Source of the DNA: Rhynochetos jubatus
Taxonomy: Eukaryota; Chordata; Aves; Eurypygiformes; Rhynochetidae
DNA: 64,000 bases
NCBI GenBank assembly: GCA_027574665.1
Contig: CM050652.1
Location: forward strand, 8,846,589-8,910,588
Direction: 5' to 3'
The notes beneath the pieces were generated by a model. It saw only the letters and a program-made list of their open reading frames with translations. It had not been told where the DNA came from and did not search any database. The translations under genes were made by a program, and so were the position numbers. Positions 1-11,000 of this stretch are shown here, one piece after another. Position 1 is the stretch's first letter. Every line of letters begins with the position of its first letter.

Positions 1-607
1 GCATCTATGCAGATACTGCAGAGGAGTATACTTAGCATTCTCTAGAAATGTCCCAAGCAAGTCAAAGACAACTTCAAGATATTTTCCCCATGAATTAGAT
101 CTTGCTATGAGCAATAAATTATTGTATACCTTATATTGAAAGATAATTTATTTGCAGACTAGCTTTGACACTAATAGAATGACTTGCAAAATAAACTTTT
201 TACAGATGCCTGAGTAACACTCGTATAAACAGAAGCTCCTGGCTGTAAAATCGTTCACGTAAGTGATCACTCACCAAACAACAGCAGAGCTTAATAATGT
301 AATGCACTATTTAACACGTGAAATCACCATGCTTTTTACTATTCCTTGAAGGTTAATTAAGTTAATTTTATTTGATATTTTATGCTGTCATTCCATCAGT
401 CTATCAGGGTTGATTTTCATTTCAGATGTGTTACATCTCTGTTCATTCCGCTTAATTTGTTGTGAGGTCAGCTTGTCTGTTTGTAACACGGTTTTTAAAC
501 AAGGACTACGATGTTGTACCTAGCTAATATCAACAGTGCTAGAGTAGGCTGAGGTGATCAATACAATCTCCACAAGAAAGAGAAACAAAGTCGCTTGGTC
601 TGTTAAA
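1..607. other. Unique AT-rich intergenic or intronic DNA
   Basis: No open frame, repeat family or RNA gene is recognisable here. The sequence is AT-rich and non-repetitive up to the first CR1 tail unit at 608. Confidence 0.5.
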
Positions 608-1352
608 ATAGAATCATAGAATCACAGAATGGTTTGGGTTGGAAGGGCCCTTAAAAATCATCCACTTCCAACCCCCCTGCCATGGGCAGGGACACCCTCC
701 ACCAGACCAGGTTGCTCCAAGCCTCATCCAGCCTGGCCTTGGACACTTCCAGCTTCTCTGGGCAACGTGTTCCAGTGCCTTCCCACCTTCTCTGGGAAGA
801 ATTTCTTCCTGATATCTAATCTAAAACTCCCTACTTTCAATTTAAACCCGTTACCCCTTGTCCTGTCACTACAGGCCCTTGTAAAACGTCCATCTGCAAC
901 TTCCTTGTAGCCTGTTCAGGTACTGGAAGGTGCTATAAAGTCTCCCTAGAGCCTCCTCCAGGCTGAAGAAGCCCAACTCTCCCAGCCTGTCCCCTTGGCA
1001 GAGGTGCTGCAGCCCTCGGAGCATCTCTGTGGCCTCCTCTGGACTCGCTCCAACTGGTCGATATCCTTCTTATGTTGAGGGCTCCGCAGCTGGACACAGC
1101 ACTCCAGGTGGGGTCTCACAGCAGCAGAGCAGAGGAGGAGAATCCCTTCCCTTGACCTGCTGGCCACATTTCTCTGGATACAGCCCAGGATCCGGTAGGC
1201 TTTCTGGGCTGCCAGCGCACACTGCCAGCTCATGTTCAGCTTCTCATCCACCAGTACCCCAAGTCCTTCTCCTCAGGGCTGCTCTCGATCCATTCTCCGC
1301 CCAGCCAGTCCTTGTGCTTGGGATTGCCCTGACTCAGTTGCAGGACCATGCG
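608..1352 (-). mobile_element. CR1 LINE, 5'-truncated copy 1
   Basis: Read on the minus strand, this is the 3' end of a chicken-repeat-1 non-LTR retrotransposon. Its 3' terminus is at 608-631 as three 8-mer units (ATAGAATC, ATAGAATC, ACAGAATG on the plus strand), the tail signature of CR1. Next comes the conserved 3' UTR block, then the C-terminal part of ORF2. Compared with the copy at 47.7 kb, about 18 bp are missing near 750, between short repeats around CTTCCAG. The right edge near 1,352 is the 5' truncation and is good to about 15 bp. CR1 normally inserts without a clear target duplication, and none was seen. The copy is old: the reading frame is broken and the native stop codon is lost. 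Confidence 0.93.
700..1352 (-). pseudogene. CR1 ORF2 remnant (reverse transcriptase C-terminus)
   Basis: The longest open stretch (946-1,251, 101 codons) carries recognisable CR1 ORF2 C-terminal motifs: DEKLNMS near its start, the [12 protein letters not shown] segment, then [11 protein letters not shown] and LERVQRR. The catalytic RT motifs lie upstream in the family and are absent because of the 5' truncation. After LERVQRR the frame shifts, and the later [17 protein letters not shown] region is only visible in other frames. The usual TAG stop after SNLV reads as a Trp codon near 703. It is non-functional and makes no enzyme. Confidence 0.88.
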
Positions 1353-2856
1353 CAGTATCTGTTAGATTTCTGACAAAATACTTAAAAATGTTAATTATTT
1401 GAGACTTTTGACTATATTTGGATTAAATCCACCTTTTCTATTTATTCCTTAATGAATGTGGTGTTGGGGGTGGTGGTGTTTTTTTGTTTGTTTGCTTGTT
1501 TTTAAATATTGTTGGTTTTGTACACTATGTCTCTAGGATATGCTTCATGAAGATAATGGGTAAGTCAATCTGCTGTTTTCCTTGGTCATCTTCAGCAAGT
1601 TTAAATGAGAAATTGTTGATAAGTCTCAGAGACCTGATAAAGCTTAGGGAGAAATAGTTCACAGTAAAGGGAGTAATAGAAATAGGAAGTGCAAAAAATT
1701 TATCTAGAAAAGCTATAGAAAAAATGATGTTTGGGTCATTTTAATGACAGAATAGACTACAGAAAGAAGAGCATCTTTTGGAGAAATAGTTTTCTGATCT
1801 AATTTTGGTTTCTGGAACTGGCACAGCAAACAAACGCCTTTATATTATGCAGTGCTAAAATGCCTCTTCTGAGGCAACACTGGTGGAGCCCAATACCCCA
1901 GAGGGGCAGAACTCGAGCTCTGGAGCCATCCATGACATTTTTGTATCTGAGGATAGATTATGTTGCCTATAGTAAGAAGAAAAAAAAAATTGTATGAAGA
2001 ATACCTTGAAATAAAAAGAGCAGAATACCCCTTATTTTATATTCTAATCCAGTGTGTACCCCTCCAGTAGAAATTAAGTTGCATCTGCAAATGGAGAACT
2101 TTCTTTGGGAATGGATGCTGGACATTGCAGAACAGTAAAGGATAGGAGTGAGCTTCATCTTCCCTCATTTCATGCTGTCGCAGAACGCAATGTCTTTCAG
2201 CAGACAATTCAGATAAGTAACCTTAAGCATTTGCATTTGGGGGGAAGGTTTCCAAGCTCCCACAGCTCTAGTCAGTCACAGCTCATTGCTCCTAACCTTG
2301 TTTTCTCTTTCAGGATGGATTTTATCAAGCCTCCCGCTTATTTCACAGCCCACATGCTTTGCCAGCTGTCCTTGCATAATGCAAAACTCAAGGCTGTTAC
2401 CTATTCAAAAAAAAAAAAAAGTGTCCTTTGAATGTAGCCTTTAAAGAGACTCCTTTTGCAAACTTTTAAGATGAATACTAACCATAAACAGTAGAGGAGA
2501 TATAAGAGAGAAGCTGAGATACTTCTTTTTTTCCTTCTTTTTTTCTTAAATGCTCAAGCCAAGCAAACAAAGTATACGTATATAGCTTTGATAGCAAATC
2601 ACCTTCTGTCAACATCATGTTTCAGATGGAAGGAGCTCTTGACACTTGTCATGCTTGGGGTGCCTAATAGTCTCTTCTGTCAGAAGAAAATTGGGTTCCT
2701 AGTAAAACGTTTGCTCTAAAACTGCATAAAAACTAATGACTGTATCAAGCTATGTACATTGCCGGAAGCTACAGTCTGCTAGGAGAATTGCTTTTTATTT
2801 GGAGTTTTGATATCATCGTGCTGTCAAGGGCCTCACATTGGTGTTTGGCAGCCAGG

Positions 2857-2872
2857 ACAATGAGTTCATTGT
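2857..2872. promoter_or_regulatory. Candidate palindromic SOX dimer site
   Basis: ACAATG, four bases, then CATTGT form a perfect inverted repeat of the SOX HMG-box core. SoxE proteins (SOX8/9/10) are known to bind such head-to-head pairs cooperatively with 3-5 bp spacing. The motif sits in a stretch (about 2,755-3,010) that is less AT-rich and free of repeats. The motif is visible directly; its function is inferred, and a 12-bp palindrome can arise by chance in 64 kb. Confidence 0.35.
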
Positions 2873-3487
2873 GCATTTTATTGCAGGAAACCTTAAAGCC
2901 AGCCTGCGGCTTGGTCCCCAGTGGAAGCTGATAATTTTAACAATGATGCTCATTCTGAAATTTTCTAATCAAAAAGTTTAGCTTCATCAAGTTGCTGAAT
3001 GCCCTTCAAACTTGGGAATGACCATTCAGAACAGACAGGACAAGTGGCTATTGCTTGTGTTGCTTCTGCAGTACTACAGTGGTGGGTCGTGTAGCACAAG
3101 TTGGGACAATAATGTAACAAAACATTGTTGTAAGTCAAACATGTGAATAGGGCTGGAGAAAATACCCATTAAAATATAGAAATATAAGCCAAACCATAAA
3201 TCAGATTTTCAGTTCCAGCAACAAGAAAAAATAATATGGTTATATGAAGGCATCTACTGCTTTCTTCATTAGGAAATGCTCTACGACAAACATTCAAGTC
3301 TGACAGTAGTGACACTAAGGGAAGGTTTCAGATTAAGTAGCAGAGGCCCCTCTCTGGCCCCTCTATATTCAAAACAGACTGTAAAACCATGTTTCTCTCC
3401 AGAACCAACAATAACTACCTGTAAACCAGAAATGTTAGTTTCTAGATGTCACATTTCTATTTTTAAATTGGCACTAGGCCTTTTCCT

Positions 3488-3775
3488 GGGCACATGGTGT
3501 CAGAGCACTGTGGGGTTGGCAGCTCCCTGAGGTGGGATGCCGGGGACTCCCAGGGATGGCACAGCGAGGGGCAGGGCAGGCTTAGGGTGGAAGCCGGGAC
3601 AGCCCCATCCCTGGGAATCGGTCATCTCCCTGAGGACAGGGATGGGTCATTGGCCTGCAGGTGGCCCCAGCCTGGCACGGTCCATCTTGAGATGCCACTG
3701 GGGCAGGGACTGACGGCCCTGGGGGGGAGCTGGAATAGGATCCTGGAACATGGGCAGGGTGAGGGGAGCCCCAGA
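3488..3775. other. GC-rich block of unknown origin
   Basis: About 290 bp rich in GGG/CCC and CCTGGG-type words, with several CpGs, stand out sharply from AT-rich DNA on both sides. Open frames run through on both strands, as expected for GC-rich sequence, and none resembles a known protein. It does not match the CR1 or LTR sequences in this window. It could be an old GC-rich repeat or a small regulatory island. Confidence 0.4.
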
Positions 3776-4531
3776 GACTTGAAAAGAAACGTTAAAACTT
3801 GTTGATGTCCTCAGTGACCTTACAGATGGACAGTGTGATGAAGGTACAAAAGACTTTTTGCTTTTTATCCCTTGCCTGGACAGGGTCTGCACTGATGCAC
3901 TTAAACCTTCTTCAGTAAAGGGGGTTACAGAAATGAAAGGCAGAAGGAAAGAGAGGTCCATGCAGATTTCTACTGAGGCTGAGGTGCCTGAAATTTTCCT
4001 CAGGCAATGTTGCCCCTGCCCTTTCCTGCCACTGGCTGGAATATAAATAACAAAGCTCATCCTTTATTTGATAAGCTTTTAAAAAGGGAGTAAAATTTAA
4101 ACTATCCTTACTTAATTGATTTTCTTACTGGAAGGCAGCCCTCCAGACAGCTTATGCTCTTGACCTTCTTGTCTGCAAGATATCAAGTCCCTTTTTATGT
4201 TGAATGTATGAAGTCAGTATTTACATAAATGTGATTTTACAGCAAATATACAGTATAAAATTGATGTCTTTGGTTATAAGCCATCTACTGCTGAGAATAT
4301 GTGGAGAAAATCAGGTGGGACACAAGTTCAACTGAAATAAATAAATAAAAATGTGTTAATGATCCTGCAAATGAACATGCATTACCATGCATGGACAGAG
4401 TGGTGACCTTGGTGAATCTGAGAGTCAAAGCAGAGAAAAATTTGCATTTTGAGTGAAAAACTTCTTGGGTGCAGTCTGCATGAGATTTCCATTTCCTTGA
4501 TGTATCTTCTAAAATTTCACTCTGAGACACA

Positions 4532-4550
4532 TTTTCTTTTCTTTTCTTTT
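4532..4550. repeat. (TTTTC)n microsatellite
   Basis: Nearly four units of TTTTC, a pyrimidine tract followed by T-rich sequence. Confidence 0.85.
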
Positions 4551-7013
4551 ATTCTTAGTTTTTAAAAGGGAGAATAAATTAAAGCAATTTTTTTTTCTTT
4601 GTCTCTTTCTCCAAACTTAAAGCTATTTTCCGCTTGATGTATTTTTCTGGAAGGAAGTAAAATCACTGCTTGCTGCACTATGCAGGGTAAGGTTGACCAG
4701 AGTGGAAAAAGTTGCTTGTTTGTTTGGTTTTAATACTCAGACCTTTGGGTTTATTTCTATCAGAGTTAAAGACCTTGTTGTAGGACATGTTGTCTACAGA
4801 AGCATCTCAGAAAGTTCAGCCATGGACAGTTGAAAAATAATCATGCATACAAACTTAAGGGAAAGTTGTACAGTTAAGTACTTTGTGTGTGGTTTTTCCC
4901 CTGTGTTTGTTTTCAGATAAACTGCTCATGACAGGTTGTATCCTTTCAAGTTTGAGTTTCAGGGTTATACTTAGGTGTTCCCAATCTGATGAATACCTCA
5001 TTAGATTTCAAATTGTACAACTGCGAGTTGAAATCATGGGTATCTCTGGTATTTGGCATTAACACTAAAATAATTTTGGTCTAGGTCTAATAATAAACAT
5101 AACATTTATGCATTATGTACTACATATGTATGTATTGTAAAGATATCCATTCTTAAGAAATAGCTGAGTGATCTGAAATGCATGAAGAATTTAAGCAGTG
5201 TAGAGAGTTAGCATCAGATCTTTACTGATATGTGGAAAATATTTGAGATGCAGGAATACCTGCTTTTTTTTTAAAAAAAAAAAAGAAGTTAGCTGAAATA
5301 ACTTTAAAGCTAAAATCTGTTTTTCAAAAGATTGTTGTGAAGACATTGAAGTCCCTGTGTTTCAAGGTGTGGGGCAATATCCTGGTATGTGTAAAATGGA
5401 AATATAAATCGTTTTTTGCTTAAATTACCATTCTGGGGAGAAAACTTTGTCTTTCTGGCCTCTGAAGTGGTCTAGACAGGGTCTTGAACTTGCATCTCCT
5501 CTTGGCTAGGGGCAGCACTGTCAGTATTGATTGCAGTAGCCCTAACTCTGTGTCTTCTCCCTCAAGATTCAAGTCTTCTTTGGAAATGTTTCTTTTTTTC
5601 TACTGGACTAATTCTGAAGCAGAAAAATAATTCTCCTAAAATGGAAATCCAACAGAATATTATTATGCATACCTGTAAAGAATAACCAAGTTATCTAGCC
5701 AATCCTGGTGTAGGGAGTGCAATCCTGGATGTTAATGCTACTTCAGAGTTCACGAACACCGTGTTCAAAGAAACAGAGAAACAATAAAGCCTGATATTCC
5801 CTTGAAGGCCATCATTCCCTTAATAGAGGATTTCCCTGAGGTTTACAACCACCTAGCAATATTACTTCACTTCTCTGCATTGAATTAGGCCCAAGGACAG
5901 CTGTATATTGTGAAGCTGATGAAACAGGGTTCACTAAGAGGTAAAGCAACTCTTCGTATGTCTTCACCTCTTCTAGTTTTCTTCCCATTTCTTAGTCTGT
6001 ACATTCAAAATGTTATTATATTAACAATGATAAAGTACATAAAAATTGAGATTAGTGTTTGCGATGCTTTAAGAAAAGAAGAAATTTATCCTGCACTTTC
6101 GAGGCACCTTACAGAATATATAGAACAATTTAAAATCTGATCTATGCCCATCAGCCTTGAGCCACTTCAGTATAAATGATAGAGCCACAATTCAAAACCC
6201 AAGCTGATGGATTCTTTTATACCATTCCTTGGTGTTGCATGGGTAACTTTGATCTCGTTGACACAATGGAAGCTTTATTGCTTATTACATTGTAACTAAG
6301 ATTATACTTTAGGACTGACACCAATTCTGAGCACCACACCCACACCGAGGCAGTATACCTTCACTCCCCACAACCACCTCAATAGCTCTGAGGCTGGAGT
6401 CCAGCTGGTAATGAGCCAGATAACCAGTGGCATATGGAGGTGTCTTAAGCACGCTTTATGTGCCTGGCTCAGATTCAGTCTGAAATTACTGCCAAACCAC
6501 AGAAAGTACTCATGTGTCATTCATGTGTTTGGAATGGAAAAGGAGGAGGATCTGGCAGAGAACTTAAGGCATCACAGGCTCAAGCTAATAACATTATATT
6601 ATCAGGTTAAGGTTGAGATCCAGACAGGCTTTCATAACCCTAATATGTAGCTTGGGTGGAATACAGGCTCTTCAGTCCAAGTGGTTAGCACACATCCTGA
6701 GAATCCAGCGCTCAGTACAACAATTTTTACACTTTACACATTTTGTCTGGTGATGCTTTAACACTGAGTTTATGAATAGTATCTTAGCATTCAGGTCTCC
6801 CCACAGAGTATGTTCTGAAATCAGCCCCTCTGTTTTGATTTCTCATGTTTGAACATGGCAAGATTTTCAGCAGAGTTGTCCCACTTCAAGAAACAGTCGT
6901 TCAGCAGTGTCTCTTACCTGCTGGAGAATATCTTGGGGTAGAAGAGATTCAAGTAGGAAACTTTTCAAATAAACTTTTAGTATCTAGGTAAAAAGCTTAA
7001 AACCGTAAGACAC

Positions 7014-8024
7014 TTGCTGGTGAAGACTGGCACAGAATGTTGTTGAGTATCTCAGCCTTCTCCATATCCCAGGTAACCAGGTCTTCATTTCCTTCTGGAA
7101 AGGGCCCACATTTTCCCTAGTCTTCCTTTTATCACTGACATACCTATAGAAATTTTCTTGTTGACCTCGACATCCTTGGCCAAATTCAATTCTGTCAGGG
7201 CTTTAGCTTTTCTAACCTGATCCCTGACTGCTCAGACAGTTTGTCTGTATTCATCCCAGGCTACCTGTCCTTGCTTTTACCCTCTGCAGGCTTCCTTTTT
7301 GTGTTTGAGTTTATGCAGAAGCTCCTTGTTCATGCATGCAGGTGTCTCGGTGTTGTTCCCTGACTTCCTGTTTGTTGGCATGCATCTCTGCTGAGCTTGG
7401 AGGAGGTGATCCTTGAATATTAACCAGCTTTCTTGGGTCCCTCTTCCCTCCACGTCTTCATCCCACGGTACTCTAACAAGCAGATCCCTGAAGAGGCCAA
7501 AGTCTGCTCTCGTAAAGTCCAGGGTAGTGAGCTTGCTGTGCATCCTCCTGGCTGTCCTAAGGATTTTAAACTCCACCATTTCATGGTCGCTGCAGCCAAG
7601 GCTTCCCTTGAGCTTTGTATTTCCCACCAGCCTCTCCTTGTTGGTGAGAACAAGGTCCAACATGGCACCTCTTCTTGTTGTCTCTCTATCACTTGGAGAA
7701 GGAAGTTATCATCAACAAATTCCATGAACCTTGTGGATTGCTTATGCCCTGCCATGTTGTCTCTCCAACAGATATTGGGGTGGTTGAATTTCCCCATGAG
7801 GACCAGGGTTTGTGAACGTGAGGCTGCTGCTGTAAAGGGCCTCATCTGCTCGTCGTCCTGGTTGGGTGGCCTGCAGCAGACCCCCACTATACTGCCACCT
7901 GTCCCTGCCCTCCCTTTAATCCTGATCCATAAGCTCTCAGTCAGCTCCTGATCCATCCCCAGGAAGACCTTAATGCACTCCAGCTGGTCATTGACACAGA
8001 GAGCAACTCCCCCTCGTCTCAGAA
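7014..8024 (-). mobile_element. CR1 LINE internal fragment (endonuclease plus linker)
   Basis: Read on the minus strand, this is the middle of CR1 ORF2: most of the APE-type endonuclease domain and the linker before the reverse transcriptase. It lacks both the 5' UTR/ORF1 and the RT plus 3' UTR. CR1 copies are normally 5'-truncated but keep their 3' end, so loss of the 3' half needs a later deletion or rearrangement at about 7,014. No 8-mer tail is seen there. Edges are good to about 15 bp. It is an old copy, with frame shifts and altered catalytic positions. Confidence 0.9.
7277..8020 (-). pseudogene. CR1 ORF2 remnant (APE endonuclease domain)
   Basis: Two overlapping minus frames make up the remnant. 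The first runs open from about 8,020 to about 7,660 with VNDQLEC, then WIRIKGR, VGVCCRPPNQ and FVDDNFLLQVIE. The second (7,277-7,663) continues with LDLVLTNKE, GCSDHEMVEF, LLQAQQRC and KLKHKKEA, so one frameshift lies near 7,660. The SDH motif of APE-like endonucleases is present. The conserved GDFN motif reads GKFN, so a catalytic-loop Asp has become Lys. The intact enzyme nicks target DNA for target-primed reverse transcription; this copy is dead. Confidence 0.88.
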
Positions 8025-11000
8025 AACATCTTCATGTTCAGAAAACATTATACCCTCAATATGTAATTAAAATATGTGAAACATGGATGATTCCTATGCT
8101 TTACCAAACATAAGAAGGTAGGAGAACAAAATGCAGATGGACTTTTTCATTATGAGACCAGATTTTAAATTGCAAAAAGGAAATCTGAGATATATCTGCA
8201 GAACAAGATCAAAAGTGAAGCTTTCAGACTCTAGAAATCGTTGTATTGTGAATTAATATTTCATAACCTGAAAGTTCATCCATTATTAAGAGCCTTAGTG
8301 AAGAAATAAGTTTAAAAATCTAATATGTAAACATTATTCCACCTTGCTATATAAAAGGGAGATTAGCTTGCTTTCTGGAAACAAATGAACAAAACTTTTC
8401 ACAATCTGGCAATTTCTGCCCTACAATTTGACAGTCTATCCCTGTCAGTAGCTCTTGAGCTTCATACTTAAATCCTAATGAAAAAAAGGGGAAATTAAAT
8501 AGTGTGTATTCAAACCACCTAAAGATTGATAAATCTATCAGCGAGGGGTGAAAATAAATGTGAAGCCAGATCTTTAGTGCTGAATCATTTAAAATTGTTC
8601 AGTCCACATTTAAGAAGGAAGATCAGAGGATGGCTCAACATGCTAATCATCAACTTGTTTTTAACAAAATAGGTTCATCCATCTGCTAATATCCTTAAGT
8701 ATATGACAGATAAGGACTTTATATATGGCACTTGCATCTAAGGTTAGGAGTCTCTTCTGGAAGCACATATAGGTTCGGGAGGTTTGGACTTTAGATCCAT
8801 TCGGCTGTGATAAAAGGAAACAGGTGAGATAGGGTTTGCCATAAGAACTCCCGTACTCCTGTGGATAAAGAAATGCTCAATTTCAGGTGCTGAAACAGTG
8901 CCACTGACTTTTGCCACATGTTACCATGGAGCAAAGCTTTCATCATTTGCAGAAAACCCAGAGAAAGTTTTCAGCTCTATGGATTTCTGTGTTCTGCCAC
9001 TTCATCACAAATTATAGGCATTAATCCTCACTTCTTCTTTCCATGGAAGACATTCTGGATTAAACTGTGCATTTTTCACAACAAAATATGTATTTGCTCT
9101 TAGACAGTATGTCACAGACTTACTTCAGAATATGGTGATTAACTCGCTAAGCTTAATGTAGAAAATTCTACAAATGACCCTTACGCTTTTCTGTTTCTTT
9201 ACTCCCTGCATCATGACATTGTGTAGTCTCTTCTAGGAGCAATCATTACCCCATTACCCCTTGTTAAATTAGAATAATGCAGCTGATGTTTATCAGCAAG
9301 ATATCAGGTGTTCCAGAGTTCCAACAGTTTGACAGAAGTCAGAGACTTGTCTAGTGGAATTGTTTCCCACTTCAATGCATTTTGAAATAAAACTGGACTA
9401 CTGACTTGCATGCTCTCATGCTATCCCCTGCGATTTCAGCTATGAAGATCACTGTCTTGTAGGGTGAATATGACACATAACTTTCTTGTGAAGTCTGATA
9501 AGCTCCAGATGCAAAGTGATCTCAGTGCACTCCTGCAAATGGAAATTATCTCCTTTACTGACAAATTTGGATGCTTTTGTGCTTATAACAACTGCTTGCA
9601 TAGCACATTCTCTGCTGCAAATTATGGTATGGATCTGCATTGGCAGATAAGTAGTGGCAAAGCATAAATGACTCGAGGAAGTTTCTCCCCACTTCTGTCT
9701 CCCATCAAACCTCCTAAGTCTTTCACATGACAGTTGGTTCTTCCTCTATGATTCCTTATCCAAGTCCTGCATTTGTTACCTAGAACCAAGTCTGATGAGG
9801 TGGCAGGTGGCAGCACTGTTAGCTGTGTCTGCACTACTAAAGGAGACCTGCATGGGCCATTCTCTACCACGGTGGCCGGCTGCCATCAGGTGACCTGTAC
9901 CTCTGCTGATAAACTCGCAGCCTCCCGATGTTCACAAACCACTTACTGGGAGTCAGACCTGATCCTTGTTAACTTCCAAACCATACCCAATTAGGCTAGC
10001 TGGCTCAGACCTGTACCACGCTAGAGAACGTTTTAATGTTGTAGACCTATAACCAGGGAGGTTCCCTGGCCCCAACTAGTACACATCAAGCATAATGTCT
10101 GACTGTAGAGTCATACCTTCAATAAAAATACCCTGTGAAGCTGGAGCAATAGGATAACAGTAAGCACAAAAGAATTCAGATAAAGGCAAAGTTAATGCAG
10201 CTATTCCTAGCAACTGAGATTTTAGAAGAGTATGAATAAGTAATAAATATTTCACAAACAATGTTTTGTCTGTTCATTGGAAGCAGTTGTTTCTTGATAG
10301 GAATTGGGTTATATTTGGACAAGATGTGATTAATTTTTGAATTTTCTCTTTTTCTGTGGTATAAGATGTTGCTTCTACATTTTTGGTCCTGGTAAAAGAC
10401 TTTAAAATAATCCTTCTACTGCTTCCATTCTGCTTGTAAGACATCAAAAGTAGATCTGTTTACACTGCATTTATAATAAACAATAAATACTGCAACAGGG
10501 CCTGATCGTGTAACACTTGCATGCATGAGCTGGCCTATTGACTTAGGTTGTTGTTGGATCAGGATTCAAATTAAGTCAGAAGAAGCCTTTATATTAGTTT
10601 CCACAGTCTTTGAAGTCAATTCCTGTGTGCCAACAATTCTTTGAGTGACTTATCCAAAGGCCTGTTAGTGACTTCAGGTAAATTTTGGCATCTGGATTAG
10701 TTCTCATTGTAAAGCATTGAACAGTGAAAAGCAGTAAAGATTTTCTCTTCTCGCCAAAATCAATATCTGTGCCAAAAGAGTTCAACAAACTCAAACTCAA
10801 AGAGAAGGATTAGGCCAAATGTATACAAATTTACATCAAACACCTACCTGGAATACAGATTTTGGATTCTACAACAGCCCTTACAACAAACTCCAGTATA
10901 TTGTAGAAATAAAAACACATTTAGTCTATAGGCAAATTAAAATATAAAGGGGAAAAAGGAAAGAAAAAAAAGAAGGAAACCCAAGAAAATTATTGTAATT

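Larger units (their letters stand above)
1353..7013. other. Unique AT-rich DNA without recognised genes
   Basis: Short ORFs occur on both strands (the longest is 137 codons at 3,647-4,060, minus). None shows a family motif, and none has a convincing splice context. Contents worth naming are listed separately: a palindromic SOX-type site, a GC-rich block near 3.5-3.8 kb, a TTTTC microsatellite and a T9A12 run at 5,264-5,284. Confidence 0.5.

Noticed and set aside
2410-2423. A-run that could mark a retroposed transcript
   Set aside because: No gene-like sequence, polyA signal or flanking duplication is recognisable upstream.
3647-4060. 137-codon minus-strand ORF
   Set aside because: Runs through the GC-rich block, where stop codons are rarer. 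No motif seen.
4815-4829. NRSF/REST-like site (TTCAGC then CATGGACAG)
   Set aside because: Two bases between the half-sites of the canonical motif are missing and the 3' half does not continue, so binding is unlikely.
10605-10677. Candidate 73-nt exon between TTTCCACAG and CAG|GTAAAT
   Set aside because: Stops in all frames and a weaker donor, with no partner exon or polyA signal nearby. Such pairs are frequent by chance.
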